64,000 nt of DNA from Bdellovibrio sp. ZAP7 (GTDB lineage Bacteria; Bdellovibrionota; Bdellovibrionia; Bdellovibrionales; Bdellovibrionaceae). Where the stretch lies: NCBI RefSeq assembly GCF_006874645.1, contig NZ_CP030082.1, forward strand, positions 434,001-498,000, written 5' to 3'. Below are positions 23,770 through 32,130 of the stretch, piece after piece; the first letter of the stretch is position 1, and each line of letters begins with the position of its first letter. Below the pieces are notes generated by a model. That model ran no database searches and was not told the origin of the DNA. It saw only the letters and a list, made by a program, of their open reading frames with translations. The position numbers and the translations under genes are program-made.

Positions 23770-24180
23770 CTAAGAAGCTATTTTCTTTTCAACATGTGAC
23801 ATGACTGCCTGGGTTCTTAAGTACTCGTTGTAACGAGGGTTGCCCAGGTGGTCTTCATAAACTTCAGTCCATGACTTCATCGGCGTGTAAACCACCGTCG
23901 CGTAAAGCTCTTTGCTTCCAAAAGAAAACAAATGATCTTTTCCTGTTGAATCGACTCCGCAGAAAGTATCGTAGTCCGGAAACTTCGCAATGAAGTCCTG
24001 GGTGTGATCGTGATTCACGCCTTTAAGCATATCATCCACAACATATTCAGAAGCTGAAATTTTAGTGAAGTGATAGATCGTAAATGTTCGCGGAGTGAAA
24101 TTCTCGAACTGAATTTCTGATCTAACTTTTCCATAAAGTTCAAAGGCATCTTTGGCTTGAATGACTTTTCCTGTTTTCAT
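23770..24180 (-). CDS. Hypothetical protein
   Basis: 136 aa, no signal peptide or membrane segment. Mixed alpha/beta, with FTPRTFTIYHFTKISASEYVV, an acidic middle (DYDTFCGVDSTGKDHLF) and a C-terminal helix. It ends 4 bp from the convergent DUF2388-like gene. No family recognised. Confidence 0.65.
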   Translation of the reverse strand: MKTGKVIQAKDAFELYGKVRSEIQFENFTPRTFTIYHFTKISASEYVVDDMLKGVNHDHTQDFIAKFPDYDTFCGVDSTGKDHLFSFGSKELYATVVYTPMKSWTEVYEDHLGNPRYNEYLRTQAVMSHVEKKIAS

Positions 24181-24280
24181 GAATGACTTATCGGCGAGCT
24201 AGACCGGGGTCTAGAGAAAAATCTGAAAGATTTGAATAGTGTCTAAGTTTTGGTCGAAAGACGCCTCAGATTTTGGGCAT

Positions 24281-24313
24281 AAAAAAACCCGCTCAGGGGT
24301 GAGCGGGTTTTTT
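24281..24313 (-). terminator. Intrinsic terminator for the gene at 24336
   Basis: AACCCGCTC / GAGCGGGTT stem with AGGGGT loop; T-rich on both strands. Confidence 0.92.
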
Positions 24314-24335
24314 ACAAAAACGAAACTACTAAATA

Positions 24336-24635
24336 CTAGTGAGCAAGTTGTGCGCAAGTAGAGTAGTTGTAACCTTGAGCAACGCACTCATTGATAGCTG
24401 CATTAGAACCACCAGAAGCGCGTGGGCAAAGGCTTGCTGCGCGAGAGTAGTCGTAACCAGTTTTAGCCATGATAGCGCTTACGTTGCAAGTCGCTGTAGT
24501 GCTTTTAGTGCAAAGAACTTTAGCTTGATCCAAGAAGTAACCTTGTTGAAGGTAGCTAGTGATACATGCGTTTGTAGAAGTTGCGAAAGCTGGAGCTGCT
24601 GCGAAAACTGAAAGAGCGATAACTAGTGATTTCAT
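24336..24635 (-). CDS. Small secreted protein with three Cys/Tyr repeats
   Basis: 99 aa from ATG 24635. Signal peptide MKSLVIALSVFAAAPAFA. The mature part holds three related units with Cys at both ends and a central GY: NACITSYLQQGYFLDQAKVLC, TCNVSAIMAKTGYDYSRAASLC and ECVAQGYNYSTCAQ. Likely a compact disulphide-linked protein in the periplasm. No family recognised. An 11-residue N-terminal extension to 24668 is unlikely. Confidence 0.75.
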   Translation of the reverse strand: MKSLVIALSVFAAAPAFATSTNACITSYLQQGYFLDQAKVLCTKSTTATCNVSAIMAKTGYDYSRAASLCPRASGGSNAAINECVAQGYNYSTCAQLAH

Positions 24636-24817
24636 GTTAAATCCTTTTTTTAAATTTGTGTTTTTCAAACGTTAATTTCGATGGACATGATTTCGTTTAT
24701 TATCGCGAAAGAGTCAATACGGCGAAGGCACAAAGCCTTCACCGTGCGTGTGAAAGGGTCTTCACAAAGCTTGTGAAATCCTTATGGGAACAGTTGGTGA
24801 AAGTGACGATTTCCCTC

Positions 24818-25303
24818 TTAAGATAGGGCTTTTTGGATGTCTTCGACCATGTCTTTGGGCTCGTCATTGGGAGCATATCGCTTCAAAACTTTTCCATTTT
24901 TACCAATCAAGAACTTGGTGAAGTTCCACTTGATAAGTTCGGTGCCCAAGATGCCCGGCGCAGATTCTTTCATCCATTTGTAGAGTGGGTCGGCATTACT
25001 TCCATTCACATCCACCTTGGCCATTACTGGAAATTGCACGCCGTAATTCAGTGAGCAGAACTGCTGAATCTCTTCGTTGTTGCCGGGCTCTTGCGCTCCG
25101 AATTGGTTGCAGGGAAAGCCTAATATAGTAAAGCCTTGGTCTTTGAATTTTTCGTAGAGCTCTTCCAAGCCTTTGTATTGGGGAGTGAAGCCGCATTTGC
25201 TCGCTACGTTCACGACCAGGACCACTTGGCCTTGATACTTTTCTAGTGGAATATCGTGACCTGCGGAGTCTTTAACAGTGAATGACTGAAGTGATTGTTC
25301 CAT
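24818..25303 (-). CDS. Glutathione peroxidase-family thiol peroxidase
   Basis: 161 aa, normal length, no signal peptide. It reduces peroxides. Catalytic Cys37 (VNVASKCGFTPQYKGL), Gln67 (CNQFGAQEP), Trp126 and Asn127 (IKWNFTKFLI) are all present. Cys65 in FPCNQF and Cys83 are candidate resolving residues, as in thioredoxin-dependent members such as BsaA/BtuE, so glutathione need not be the donor. Ribosome site AGGAGAA. Single gene. Confidence 0.95.
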   Translation of the reverse strand: MEQSLQSFTVKDSAGHDIPLEKYQGQVVLVVNVASKCGFTPQYKGLEELYEKFKDQGFTILGFPCNQFGAQEPGNNEEIQQFCSLNYGVQFPVMAKVDVNGSNADPLYKWMKESAPGILGTELIKWNFTKFLIGKNGKVLKRYAPNDEPKDMVEDIQKALS

Positions 25304-25454
25304 GGAGTTCTCCTAATTCTGTAATCTAGCCTAGTCGTAATCTTTATATTTGAATACAGATTTAGCGTTGTATCAAATTGAGATTTTCTGTCTGGGGACA
25401 GCTCGGTATTTCATCAAGTTAAACCCTTGTGATGCCGATATGTTACCTATGGGA

Positions 25455-26861
25455 ATGAATATCTTTTTTCGCACATTTTCAGTTTTGATCGGCAGCTTGT
25501 TTTTGCAACCTAACGTGGTGCATGCTGAGTCTTCGATGAATGGTCGATCCTGCTCTTCGCAATATCCGTGTCCATCAGGTTATGAGTGTGTGAAGGGTGT
25601 TTCTCGTGATGATAAAACAGAGAATTATAATTGTAGGCAGAGATCGGGCTCGACTTCTGCGGCACGGGCGTCTGGGGTTGCAGGGACTACTGTTTGTTCA
25701 ATGCAGTTTCAAAAATTGATGGCGCAATGCTCGAATGAAATCGCATCTACGGATGGCAATTGTGATCAAAAAAATAATCAGGGTATGAACAGCGCTTCAT
25801 CGATGGCGAGTCAAATGGCTTTGGCTTATGGCGCGAAAGCGGCTTCCAGTATTTCAGAGTCCTGCACTAGCATGGCGGCATTATCTGCGACGATCAATGC
25901 GGCCGTGGCAGCTTATCGTCTGACTTGTTCCAGTGCGATTAAAGACTGTAATTCGACGTGTTCTTCGGCTCAAAGATATTTAGCAACAACGGCTGCTTGT
26001 CAAACCGACCCTAATTTGACGGCGATGAAAACCCAAGCGTCCGATTCGGTTTATCAATGTTCATCTTACACGGCAAAAATTGGTGAAGCCCAACAAGCTA
26101 TGACAAACATCGCGCAAACTGCCGCGAATGCTTCTCAGTGTGCCTCGTTGACTTCGGCGGATGGAGCTACAGACCTGCCGACTCTTTGTGCGGCAAATCC
26201 AAGTCTTGCGGGTTGTGAAAACGTCGTGATGGATTGTAATAATCCATCAATGGCTTCAAATAAAGTTTGTATCTGTTCTAAAAATCCAAGTGATCCTTCT
26301 TGTTTGGGTACTTCAAATGTTGTCGGTGATTCCGGTGGTGGATTGGCGACGATTGATAATTCATCACGTACAGGTAGCTCCGCGAGTGCGAGTGATTTCA
26401 CTGGCGACCTTCCAAATATTGGTATCGAACAAGCTGAGCTAAGCTCTGGCGGTAGCGATGCGGGTATTGATGGTAAGCAAGGTGGCGGCGTTTCTTTCGG
26501 TGGTTCCAGCGGTGGCAGTGGCTCCGGTGGTAAACAGGCAGGTGAAGGCACTGATCCTGCGAAAAGCACAGCTGTAAACGGTGGATTCCGTGGCGGTGGC
26601 GGCGGAGGAGGAATGTTTGGTGGAGGAGGCGGCTCTGATGGCGAAGGCCAAGGGGGCTTCTTTAATTCTGCTGCGAATGCTTTAGCTGCTAAAGGCGGGC
26701 CTGATCTTCGTCAATTCTTACCGGGTGGGGGGAAATACAATCCCAATGCTCGTGGAGTTGCGGGGGCGACGGGGCCTGATGGAATTACGGGTCCTCACAC
26801 GGATATCTGGAAGAAAGTTCAGAACCGTTACCAAGTAATGAGTCCTTCTTTGCTACCTTAA
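25455..26861 (+). CDS. Secreted Cys- and Gly/Ser-rich protein
   Basis: 469 aa from ATG 25455 (25449 is possible). Signal peptide MNIFFRTFSVLIGSLFLQPNVVHA. Residues 25-45 hold a small Cys knot (RSCSSQYPCPSGYECVKG). Residues 80-300 are Ala/Ser/Gln-rich helices with regularly spaced Cys (QCSNEIASTDGNC, KDCNSTCSS, VICSKNP type). Residues 300-430 are Gly/Ser-rich, and the end is a compact NARGVAGATGPDGITGPHTD motif before DIWKKVQNRYQ. Size and composition suggest a surface or secreted structural protein. No family recognised. Confidence 0.75.
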   Translation: MNIFFRTFSVLIGSLFLQPNVVHAESSMNGRSCSSQYPCPSGYECVKGVSRDDKTENYNCRQRSGSTSAARASGVAGTTVCSMQFQKLMAQCSNEIASTDGNCDQKNNQGMNSASSMASQMALAYGAKAASSISESCTSMAALSATINAAVAAYRLTCSSAIKDCNSTCSSAQRYLATTAACQTDPNLTAMKTQASDSVYQCSSYTAKIGEAQQAMTNIAQTAANASQCASLTSADGATDLPTLCAANPSLAGCENVVMDCNNPSMASNKVCICSKNPSDPSCLGTSNVVGDSGGGLATIDNSSRTGSSASASDFTGDLPNIGIEQAELSSGGSDAGIDGKQGGGVSFGGSSGGSGSGGKQAGEGTDPAKSTAVNGGFRGGGGGGGMFGGGGGSDGEGQGGFFNSAANALAAKGGPDLRQFLPGGGKYNPNARGVAGATGPDGITGPHTDIWKKVQNRYQVMSPSLLP

Positions 26862-26885
26862 TTTCTTAATTATATCTTCGATCGC

Positions 26886-27038
26886 GGGCCGTGAATCGAG
26901 CCCGCTGCTCGCTGCATGCAGCTCCGTCGACACGCCATCGTGGCTCACCGTCGCCCGCCTTTGGCGGGTGCGCGCATCCATGCGCCGACGGAGGTCGACT
27001 TCGTGCACGCATCGATCATCGGGCTCGCTTCACGGCCC
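26886..27038. repeat. 153-bp imperfect palindrome, GC-rich
   Basis: Outer arms GGGCCGTGAATCGAGCCC (26886-26903) and GGGCTCGCTTCACGGCCC (27021-27038) pair with one mismatch. The next 17 bp inward match at about 13 positions. The centre CCCGCC-TTT-GGCGGG (26954-26968) shares the same axis. It fills most of the gap between the secreted protein and lysC. No ORF supported. Confidence 0.75.
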
Positions 27039-27072
27039 TCGGTGAACTTCTTATTAAAAATTAGATAGCTCG

Positions 27073-27117
27073 AAGGGAGATCGCTCTTGTTGCGATCCCT
27101 TGGATTTCTTTTTTTGG
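27073..27117 (+). terminator. Intrinsic terminator
   Basis: AAGGGAGATCGC / GCGATCCCTT stem followed by TTTCTTTTTTT; reads rightward, downstream of the secreted Cys-rich gene and palindrome. Confidence 0.85.
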
Positions 27118-27144
27118 GTTGTGGCCCTTATTCTTAGATAGAAA

Positions 27145-28332
27145 TTAGATGAGGGCGTGAAGGGATTCGATGGTTTGTTTTCTTGAGGTTGAATCTACTA
27201 CTACTGTTACGCTCATGGCGCTCATTATTAGTTTGTGGGCTTGGAGTTGGGCGCCGTCCATTTTTTCTAGGACTTTTTGGGGGATTTCTGGGGAGGTGGC
27301 GCCTGTGCACGTTAGAGTTACTGTTGAGAAATCAGTTGGGTTGAGGGTGAAGCTTTTTTGAGCTTGGAGTTCGCGTTTTACTGCGCCCATTGTTTCTTGG
27401 GGGCCTGTTAGCAGGATTTCTGCGTGGTCTTTGTTGATTTCACAGTGCAAAAGTTGCGGGAAGGCGATTTGTTTTTCTTCGAACAGGGCTTGCAACTGCT
27501 TGAGGGCTTTTGCAGTGTTTTTTTCCTGGGATTTGATTTCCAGAACTGTTTCGTGGGAGTTCAGTGACAAGGCTTTGCAGGACTCGAACATATTCAATCC
27601 TTTTTTTACTAATGTGCCGTCGGAAGTTTTGTTGGATGCGGGGCCGATGTACAGTGTGACTTCGCGGACTTTGGCTAATTCCACTGAGCGGTAGTGCAGG
27701 ACTTTGGCGCCCCAGAAAGTCATTTCCATTAATTGATCGTAGTTCAGCTCTTGCAAGGGCTTTGCTGATTTTACGATGTTGGGATCCGCAGTGAATACCG
27801 CGGGAACATCTTTTAGGATTTCGCAGCGTTCAGCATTGAAGGCTGCTGCCATCGCTACCGCAGAAGTATCTGAACCACCGCGACCCAATGTTGTGATTTC
27901 TTTTGTGGTTGGAGAAACACCTTGGAAGCCGGCCAGGATCACTACTTTTTCAGATTTAAGGGCTTCTTCCACGCGGAAGGCTTTGACGTCTTTGATGAAT
28001 GCGTTGACGTGCGAGTCATCAGTGAAGATTCCCGCTTGGCTTCCTGTGAAACTGATCGCAGGACAACCCAAATCATTAAGTGCCATGGATACAAGCGACA
28101 TACTGATACGCTCGCCCACACTCATCAACATATCCATTTCGCGACGTTGGGGGTGAGTGGAAACTTGGGCTGCTAAATCAATCAAAGAATTTGTGGTCTT
28201 ACCCATCGCACTGACGACGACAATTAATGAGTTGTCGTTAGCTTGGTTTGCCACGCGTGCGGAAACGGCTTTGATCTTTTCGGGATCAGCAAGTGTAGCT
28301 CCGCCGTATTTTTGCACGATCAGGGGTTTCAT
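27145..28332 (-). CDS. lysC: Aspartate kinase
   Basis: 395 aa from ATG 28332. First step of Lys/Thr/Met synthesis and of diaminopimelate for peptidoglycan. Kinase motifs: VQKYGGATLADPEKI, VVVSAMGKTTNSL, TLGRGGSDTSAVAMAAA and CEILKDVPAVFTADP. Residues from about 265 on are ACT-type regulatory segments, so feedback control is expected. The last ~150 codons on this strand use an unusual mix of C- and A-ending codons (CTA, ATA, AGA), so the plus strand is strongly G+T-rich there. Confidence 0.95.
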   Translation of the reverse strand: MKPLIVQKYGGATLADPEKIKAVSARVANQANDNSLIVVVSAMGKTTNSLIDLAAQVSTHPQRREMDMLMSVGERISMSLVSMALNDLGCPAISFTGSQAGIFTDDSHVNAFIKDVKAFRVEEALKSEKVVILAGFQGVSPTTKEITTLGRGGSDTSAVAMAAAFNAERCEILKDVPAVFTADPNIVKSAKPLQELNYDQLMEMTFWGAKVLHYRSVELAKVREVTLYIGPASNKTSDGTLVKKGLNMFESCKALSLNSHETVLEIKSQEKNTAKALKQLQALFEEKQIAFPQLLHCEINKDHAEILLTGPQETMGAVKRELQAQKSFTLNPTDFSTVTLTCTGATSPEIPQKVLEKMDGAQLQAHKLIMSAMSVTVVVDSTSRKQTIESLHALI

Positions 28333-28356
28333 GAAATGGACCTCAATCAAAACGTA

Positions 28357-29322
28357 CTAATTGCGATTTGCAAAACTTGACGCCATCAACGCTGCACCTT
28401 TTGGTACACGAATCGCGTGTTTTCCAACCTGACGAGGAATGTACCCCAGGTACAGCTCGGCATTCAAATCTTTTAGTGATTTTCTTGTGACGCCTAAATG
28501 ATCAGCAAGTGAATTCAGCTCTGTGCCGCCAGGAACATAGACGGTTTCGTACTCAAGCGGATCCATTTTTTCCAAGTCGCGAAAGCCATAAAGGTTCGGA
28601 GCTTTCGATATAAGCATCGCTGCAAGAATTTTTGGAACGTACTCTTGGGTTTCTACAGGAAGTGCAGAGAGTTTAATGAGCGTCCAGTAATCTTTGGTGC
28701 CATATTTTTTAATCTGACGACGAAGACCGTTTTCACCCATGTTGTAGCTTGCAGCAACCAAGTACCAAGAACCGAATTCTTCATACAGGTCTTTCAAATA
28801 TTTAATCGCAGCCGTTGTGCTTTTATGCAAATCACGGCGCTCATCAAGCCACCAATTTTTATTCAAACCGTAACGAACACCTGTTGGCTCAATGAATTGC
28901 CAAGGGCCGACTGCTGCTGCCGAGCTGACAGCATTCGGGGCAAAACCACTTTCGATCATCACCATGTAAGCAAGATCGGTTGGCAGATTTGCTTTTCTTA
29001 ATTCCGATTGAATAAAGGGCATGTACTTGTAAGAGCGCTGCAACCATTCGCGGAACCACTTGTTGCCTTTAACCTGGTAATAGGAAACCCACTTGCTGAC
29101 TTTGTTATTGTAAGTCACGGGCAGATCGAAAATCAGATTGTCGGATTGAACATGCGTTGATCGCGCTGTCAGGGCCTTCAATTTCTCTTTTAAAGTCAGA
29201 GCATTTTGCGGCGCCAAAGGGCTTGGTGGAAGCATGGGTACTGCTGCCTTAGGATTGGCTTCTGCAAAGGCAGAAGCAGACATTTGAAATGTAAGCAAAG
29301 CAGCGAACAACGTTCTTCTCAT
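28357..29322 (-). CDS. Membrane-bound lytic murein transglycosylase, MltD-like
   Basis: 321 aa from ATG 29322. Signal peptide MRRTLFAALLTFQMSASAFA. SLT catalytic domain about 95-235: MVMIESGFAPNAVSSAAAVGPWQF has the catalytic Glu124, followed by YLKDLYEEFGSWYLVAASYNMGENGLRR. A single LysM-type segment (about 265-315, VYVPGGTELNSLADHLGV) ends the protein; E. coli MltD has two. It cleaves glycan strands in the periplasm. A longer reading frame to 29433 adds sequence before the signal peptide and is not used. Convergent or divergent partners give no operon. Confidence 0.93.
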   Translation of the reverse strand: MRRTLFAALLTFQMSASAFAEANPKAAVPMLPPSPLAPQNALTLKEKLKALTARSTHVQSDNLIFDLPVTYNNKVSKWVSYYQVKGNKWFREWLQRSYKYMPFIQSELRKANLPTDLAYMVMIESGFAPNAVSSAAAVGPWQFIEPTGVRYGLNKNWWLDERRDLHKSTTAAIKYLKDLYEEFGSWYLVAASYNMGENGLRRQIKKYGTKDYWTLIKLSALPVETQEYVPKILAAMLISKAPNLYGFRDLEKMDPLEYETVYVPGGTELNSLADHLGVTRKSLKDLNAELYLGYIPRQVGKHAIRVPKGAALMASSFANRN

Positions 29323-29341
29323 AAGCCTTATTATGAAGTCG

Positions 29342-29367
29342 ATTCTTTGACACTGTCGACAAAGAAT
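29342..29367. promoter_or_regulatory. Inverted repeat between mltD-like gene and flgF
   Basis: ATTCTTTG-N10-CAAAGAAT, perfect 8-bp arms, 20 bp before the transglycosylase start. Possible operator. Confidence 0.35.
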
Positions 29368-29501
29368 TGCCGCCAGCGAGACACCATGACGAAGGTCCTT
29401 GCTTCGGTCAAATCGCAGAAAACTTGAGTCCATAAATTTTCATCGCGACGAAGGTCCGGTGTGGAGTTCTTTTCCTAGACTAAGATCGGTCCTGTCAAAT
29501 G

Positions 29502-29518
29502 CTGGCATACACCTTGCT
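29502..29518 (+). promoter_or_regulatory. Sigma-54-type promoter of the flgF operon
   Basis: CTGGCATACACCTTGCT matches the -24/-12 consensus with the invariant GG-N10-GC spacing and a full TTGCT block. Predicted start is near 29529, 14 bp before the flgF ATG and just before its ribosome site (GAGGGAG). Confidence 0.6.
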
Positions 29519-29542
29519 GCTCAACAGGAAGAGGGAGATCTG

Positions 29543-30364
29543 ATGAGTGTAAAAGGCGTCTATACTGCACTGAGCGGAGCGATGGCACAAAGTACGAAAC
29601 TGGATACGATCGCCAATAATCTGGCGAACGTGAACACGCCTGCGTTTAAACGCGATCAGCAACTCTTTCAAGAGTATCTGACGGCCAATGAAAAACCCCC
29701 TGAAGTTATTCAAATCCCTCGTGATGTCGCTTCGATAGAAAGCTTCTATAACATGCAGGGTGGCGACAAAAGTTATGTCGACACTAAAGGCACATTCACT
29801 GATTTCTCTCAAGGTGGTCTTAAACCTACTGGCAATACTTTAGACGTGGCGATTGATGGCAAAGGTTTCTTTGAAGTTGCAACTCCGGGGGGAGTGAAAC
29901 TAACACGCGCCGGGAATTTTACATTGGATGGCAACGGTCAATTGGTAACTAAAGATGGTCATCCAGTTCTTAGAGCGGATGCCGCTGGTGGAGCAGATCC
30001 TGCTTCCCGCGTTTTCCGATTAGAGGCCGGCGGTGGTCCTATCACTATTGCAGATAATGGCGATGTGGTTCAGGGCACCAATAATTTGGGGAAACTTTCT
30101 TTGGTGAACGTGGCTAATCCCGATTCTTTGCAAAAGATGGGAAGTTCTTTGTACGGATTTAAACCCAATATGAATGCGGAAGTCACAAACATTGCGAACC
30201 CAAGTGTTCGTCAGGGTTTTATTGAAACTTCCAACGTCAACGTCGTACAAGAAATGACGGACATGATTCAAACCAACCGTGTTTTTGAAAGCACGCAAAA
30301 AGCCATCCACGCCTATGACCAAATGGCTGAGAAGATGGTTAACGTAGTTGGTAGCGTTAAGTAA
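29543..30364 (+). CDS. flgF: Flagellar basal-body rod protein FlgF
   Basis: 273 aa from ATG 29543 (GAGGGAG upstream). Proximal rod subunit, exported through the flagellar secretion system. N-terminal rod signature GVYTALSGAMAQSTKLDTIANNLANVNTPAFKRD; LDVAIDGKGFFEVATPGG in the middle; C-terminal NVNVVQEMTDMIQTNRVFESTQKAIHAYDQM coiled-coil end. The frame extends 48 codons upstream, but those residues lack rod features. First gene of flgFGAHI(J). Confidence 0.96.
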   Translation: MSVKGVYTALSGAMAQSTKLDTIANNLANVNTPAFKRDQQLFQEYLTANEKPPEVIQIPRDVASIESFYNMQGGDKSYVDTKGTFTDFSQGGLKPTGNTLDVAIDGKGFFEVATPGGVKLTRAGNFTLDGNGQLVTKDGHPVLRADAAGGADPASRVFRLEAGGGPITIADNGDVVQGTNNLGKLSLVNVANPDSLQKMGSSLYGFKPNMNAEVTNIANPSVRQGFIETSNVNVVQEMTDMIQTNRVFESTQKAIHAYDQMAEKMVNVVGSVK

Positions 30365-30412
30365 TAGATTTAAAAGTTTTTAGTTAGTGAGAAATTCCAG
30401 GAGGGAATTTAA

Positions 30413-31195
30413 ATGCTTAAGAGTTTGAATACAGCGGCTACGGGCATGGCGGCACAACAGACAAATATGGATGTTATTGCCAATAATATTGCCAACTCCT
30501 CGACGTCAGGTTTCAAAAAATCACGCGCTGAGTTCGAAGATCTGATGTATCAAACTCAAAAAGAGCCAGGTGCTGTGACCGGCATGAACTCGGTTTCTCC
30601 AAACGGTGTGCAAACAGGTTTGGGCGTTCGCACAGCAGCGATTCAAAAAGATTTTGAAAATGGTAATGCGCAAGTCACAAAAAATCCTTTCGACATTCAA
30701 GTGGAAGGTGCGGGCTTTTTCCGTGTGATGACTGGCGATGGCGAAGTGGCTTACACTCGCGATGGTTCCTTCAAAAAAGATCCAACGGGTCGTTTGATTG
30801 ATAAAAACGGTAATACTTTGCAGCCTGAAATCACGATTCCAGCAGGGACATCGGGGGTGGAAATTTCTCCGACAGGTGAAGTTCGCGCGGTTCAAGGTAA
30901 CGAGGCTCCACAAGTGGTGGGGAATATTGATCTTACAACATTCGTGAACCCGGCTGGTTTGAAAGCTATGGGTAAAAATCTATTCACGCAAACACCAGCC
31001 AGCGGTCAACCGGTGACTTCTCGTCCGGGTTTGAATGGGACAGGCTATTTGGCGCAAGGTCAGTTGGAATCCAGCAACGTCAATATCGTTGATGAGATGG
31101 TAAACATGATCACAGCTCAACGTGCTTACGAAACAAACTCTAAAGTGATTCAAGCTTCCGATCAGATGCTTCAATCCATCAACAATTTGAGATAA
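30413..31195 (+). CDS. flgG: Flagellar distal rod protein FlgG
   Basis: 260 aa, normal length. MLKSLNTAATGMAAQQTNMDVIANNIANSSTSGFKKSRAEFEDLMYQ is the classic FlgG start. DIQVEGAGFFRVM is in the middle and SNVNIVDEMVNMITAQRAYETNSKVIQASDQML at the end. Ribosome site CAGGAGGGA. 48 bp after flgF, 5 bp before flgA. Confidence 0.97.
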   Translation: MLKSLNTAATGMAAQQTNMDVIANNIANSSTSGFKKSRAEFEDLMYQTQKEPGAVTGMNSVSPNGVQTGLGVRTAAIQKDFENGNAQVTKNPFDIQVEGAGFFRVMTGDGEVAYTRDGSFKKDPTGRLIDKNGNTLQPEITIPAGTSGVEISPTGEVRAVQGNEAPQVVGNIDLTTFVNPAGLKAMGKNLFTQTPASGQPVTSRPGLNGTGYLAQGQLESSNVNIVDEMVNMITAQRAYETNSKVIQASDQMLQSINNLR

Positions 31196-31200
31196 TTTTG

Positions 31201-32130
31201 ATGAAAGTACTTTTGGCTCTGACTTTACTAATCAGTACTCAAGCCTTTGCAAGGCCTGAGATTTCCATTCCGGCGACGGTGGAGATTTCCCAACGTCCAT
31301 TGTTGCGTTTGGGTGATGTCGCTGTTGTTAAAGGTGCCAATGAGTCTTTGGTTGCGCAAATAGAGTCGATCGTTATTCGTGAAGATGCCCGTGAACTTTT
31401 GATCTCTCAAAAACTGGAAGCCAAGGAAGTTTTGACCATTCTAAAAAATGAAATGGAAAATAACGAGGACTTCCGTAATTCCAAACCGGCGTTTCGTATT
31501 CCCAGCGTGGTGAAAGTGGAGTTTGCAAAAACTCCGGTTTCCCGCCAGGAAGTTGAACGCAAAATTACTAATTACCTAACGGCCCGCTGTGCGGATTGTG
31601 AGTACAAGATCACAATTCAATCCACGCCAAATCCAGCTAACCGTACCTGGGACCTGGATATGTCGCAGCTGAGCACGAAGGGTGGCTTCCTGTTGCCGGT
31701 CCGCGACGGAGACTCACGTCAAATTAAATGGATTTCCGGCACTATTCGCGTTTCGAAATTAACCCCCGTGACGACGAAACTGATCTCACAAGGGGAGCGT
31801 GTTAATTCCCAGGATCTTCAAATGCAAATGGTCGATGTGACCTTCGCGAAAGACAGTGGTCTTCGCATTGAAGATGCCAACGGGCAATTGGCCGCTCGTG
31901 CACTTCCCGTCGGAACTCCAGTATGGGCTTCCGATCTCAAACGTGAACCGGCAGCTAAGAGGGGACAGATTGTTAAAGCCATCATCGGCGACGACAGTTT
32001 TGAAATCTCTGTCAATGTCCAAGCAGAGGACACGGGCTACGTCGGCGACTTGATTAAGGTTAAAAATCTGGAAACACAAAAAGTTCTTTCAGCGATTATC
32101 GCTGAAAAAGGCGTGGTGAAGTTACAATGA
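31201..32130 (+). CDS. flgA: Flagellar P-ring assembly chaperone FlgA
   Basis: 309 aa from ATG 31201. Signal peptide MKVLLALTLLISTQAFA. The C-terminal SAF-like domain is clear: TTKLISQGERVNSQDLQMQ, ALPVGTPVWASDLKREPAAKRGQIVKAIIGDDSFEISVNVQAEDTGYVGDLIKVKN. It helps FlgI assemble around the rod in the periplasm. The end overlaps the flgH start in ATGA. Confidence 0.93.
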   Translation: MKVLLALTLLISTQAFARPEISIPATVEISQRPLLRLGDVAVVKGANESLVAQIESIVIREDARELLISQKLEAKEVLTILKNEMENNEDFRNSKPAFRIPSVVKVEFAKTPVSRQEVERKITNYLTARCADCEYKITIQSTPNPANRTWDLDMSQLSTKGGFLLPVRDGDSRQIKWISGTIRVSKLTPVTTKLISQGERVNSQDLQMQMVDVTFAKDSGLRIEDANGQLAARALPVGTPVWASDLKREPAAKRGQIVKAIIGDDSFEISVNVQAEDTGYVGDLIKVKNLETQKVLSAIIAEKGVVKLQ

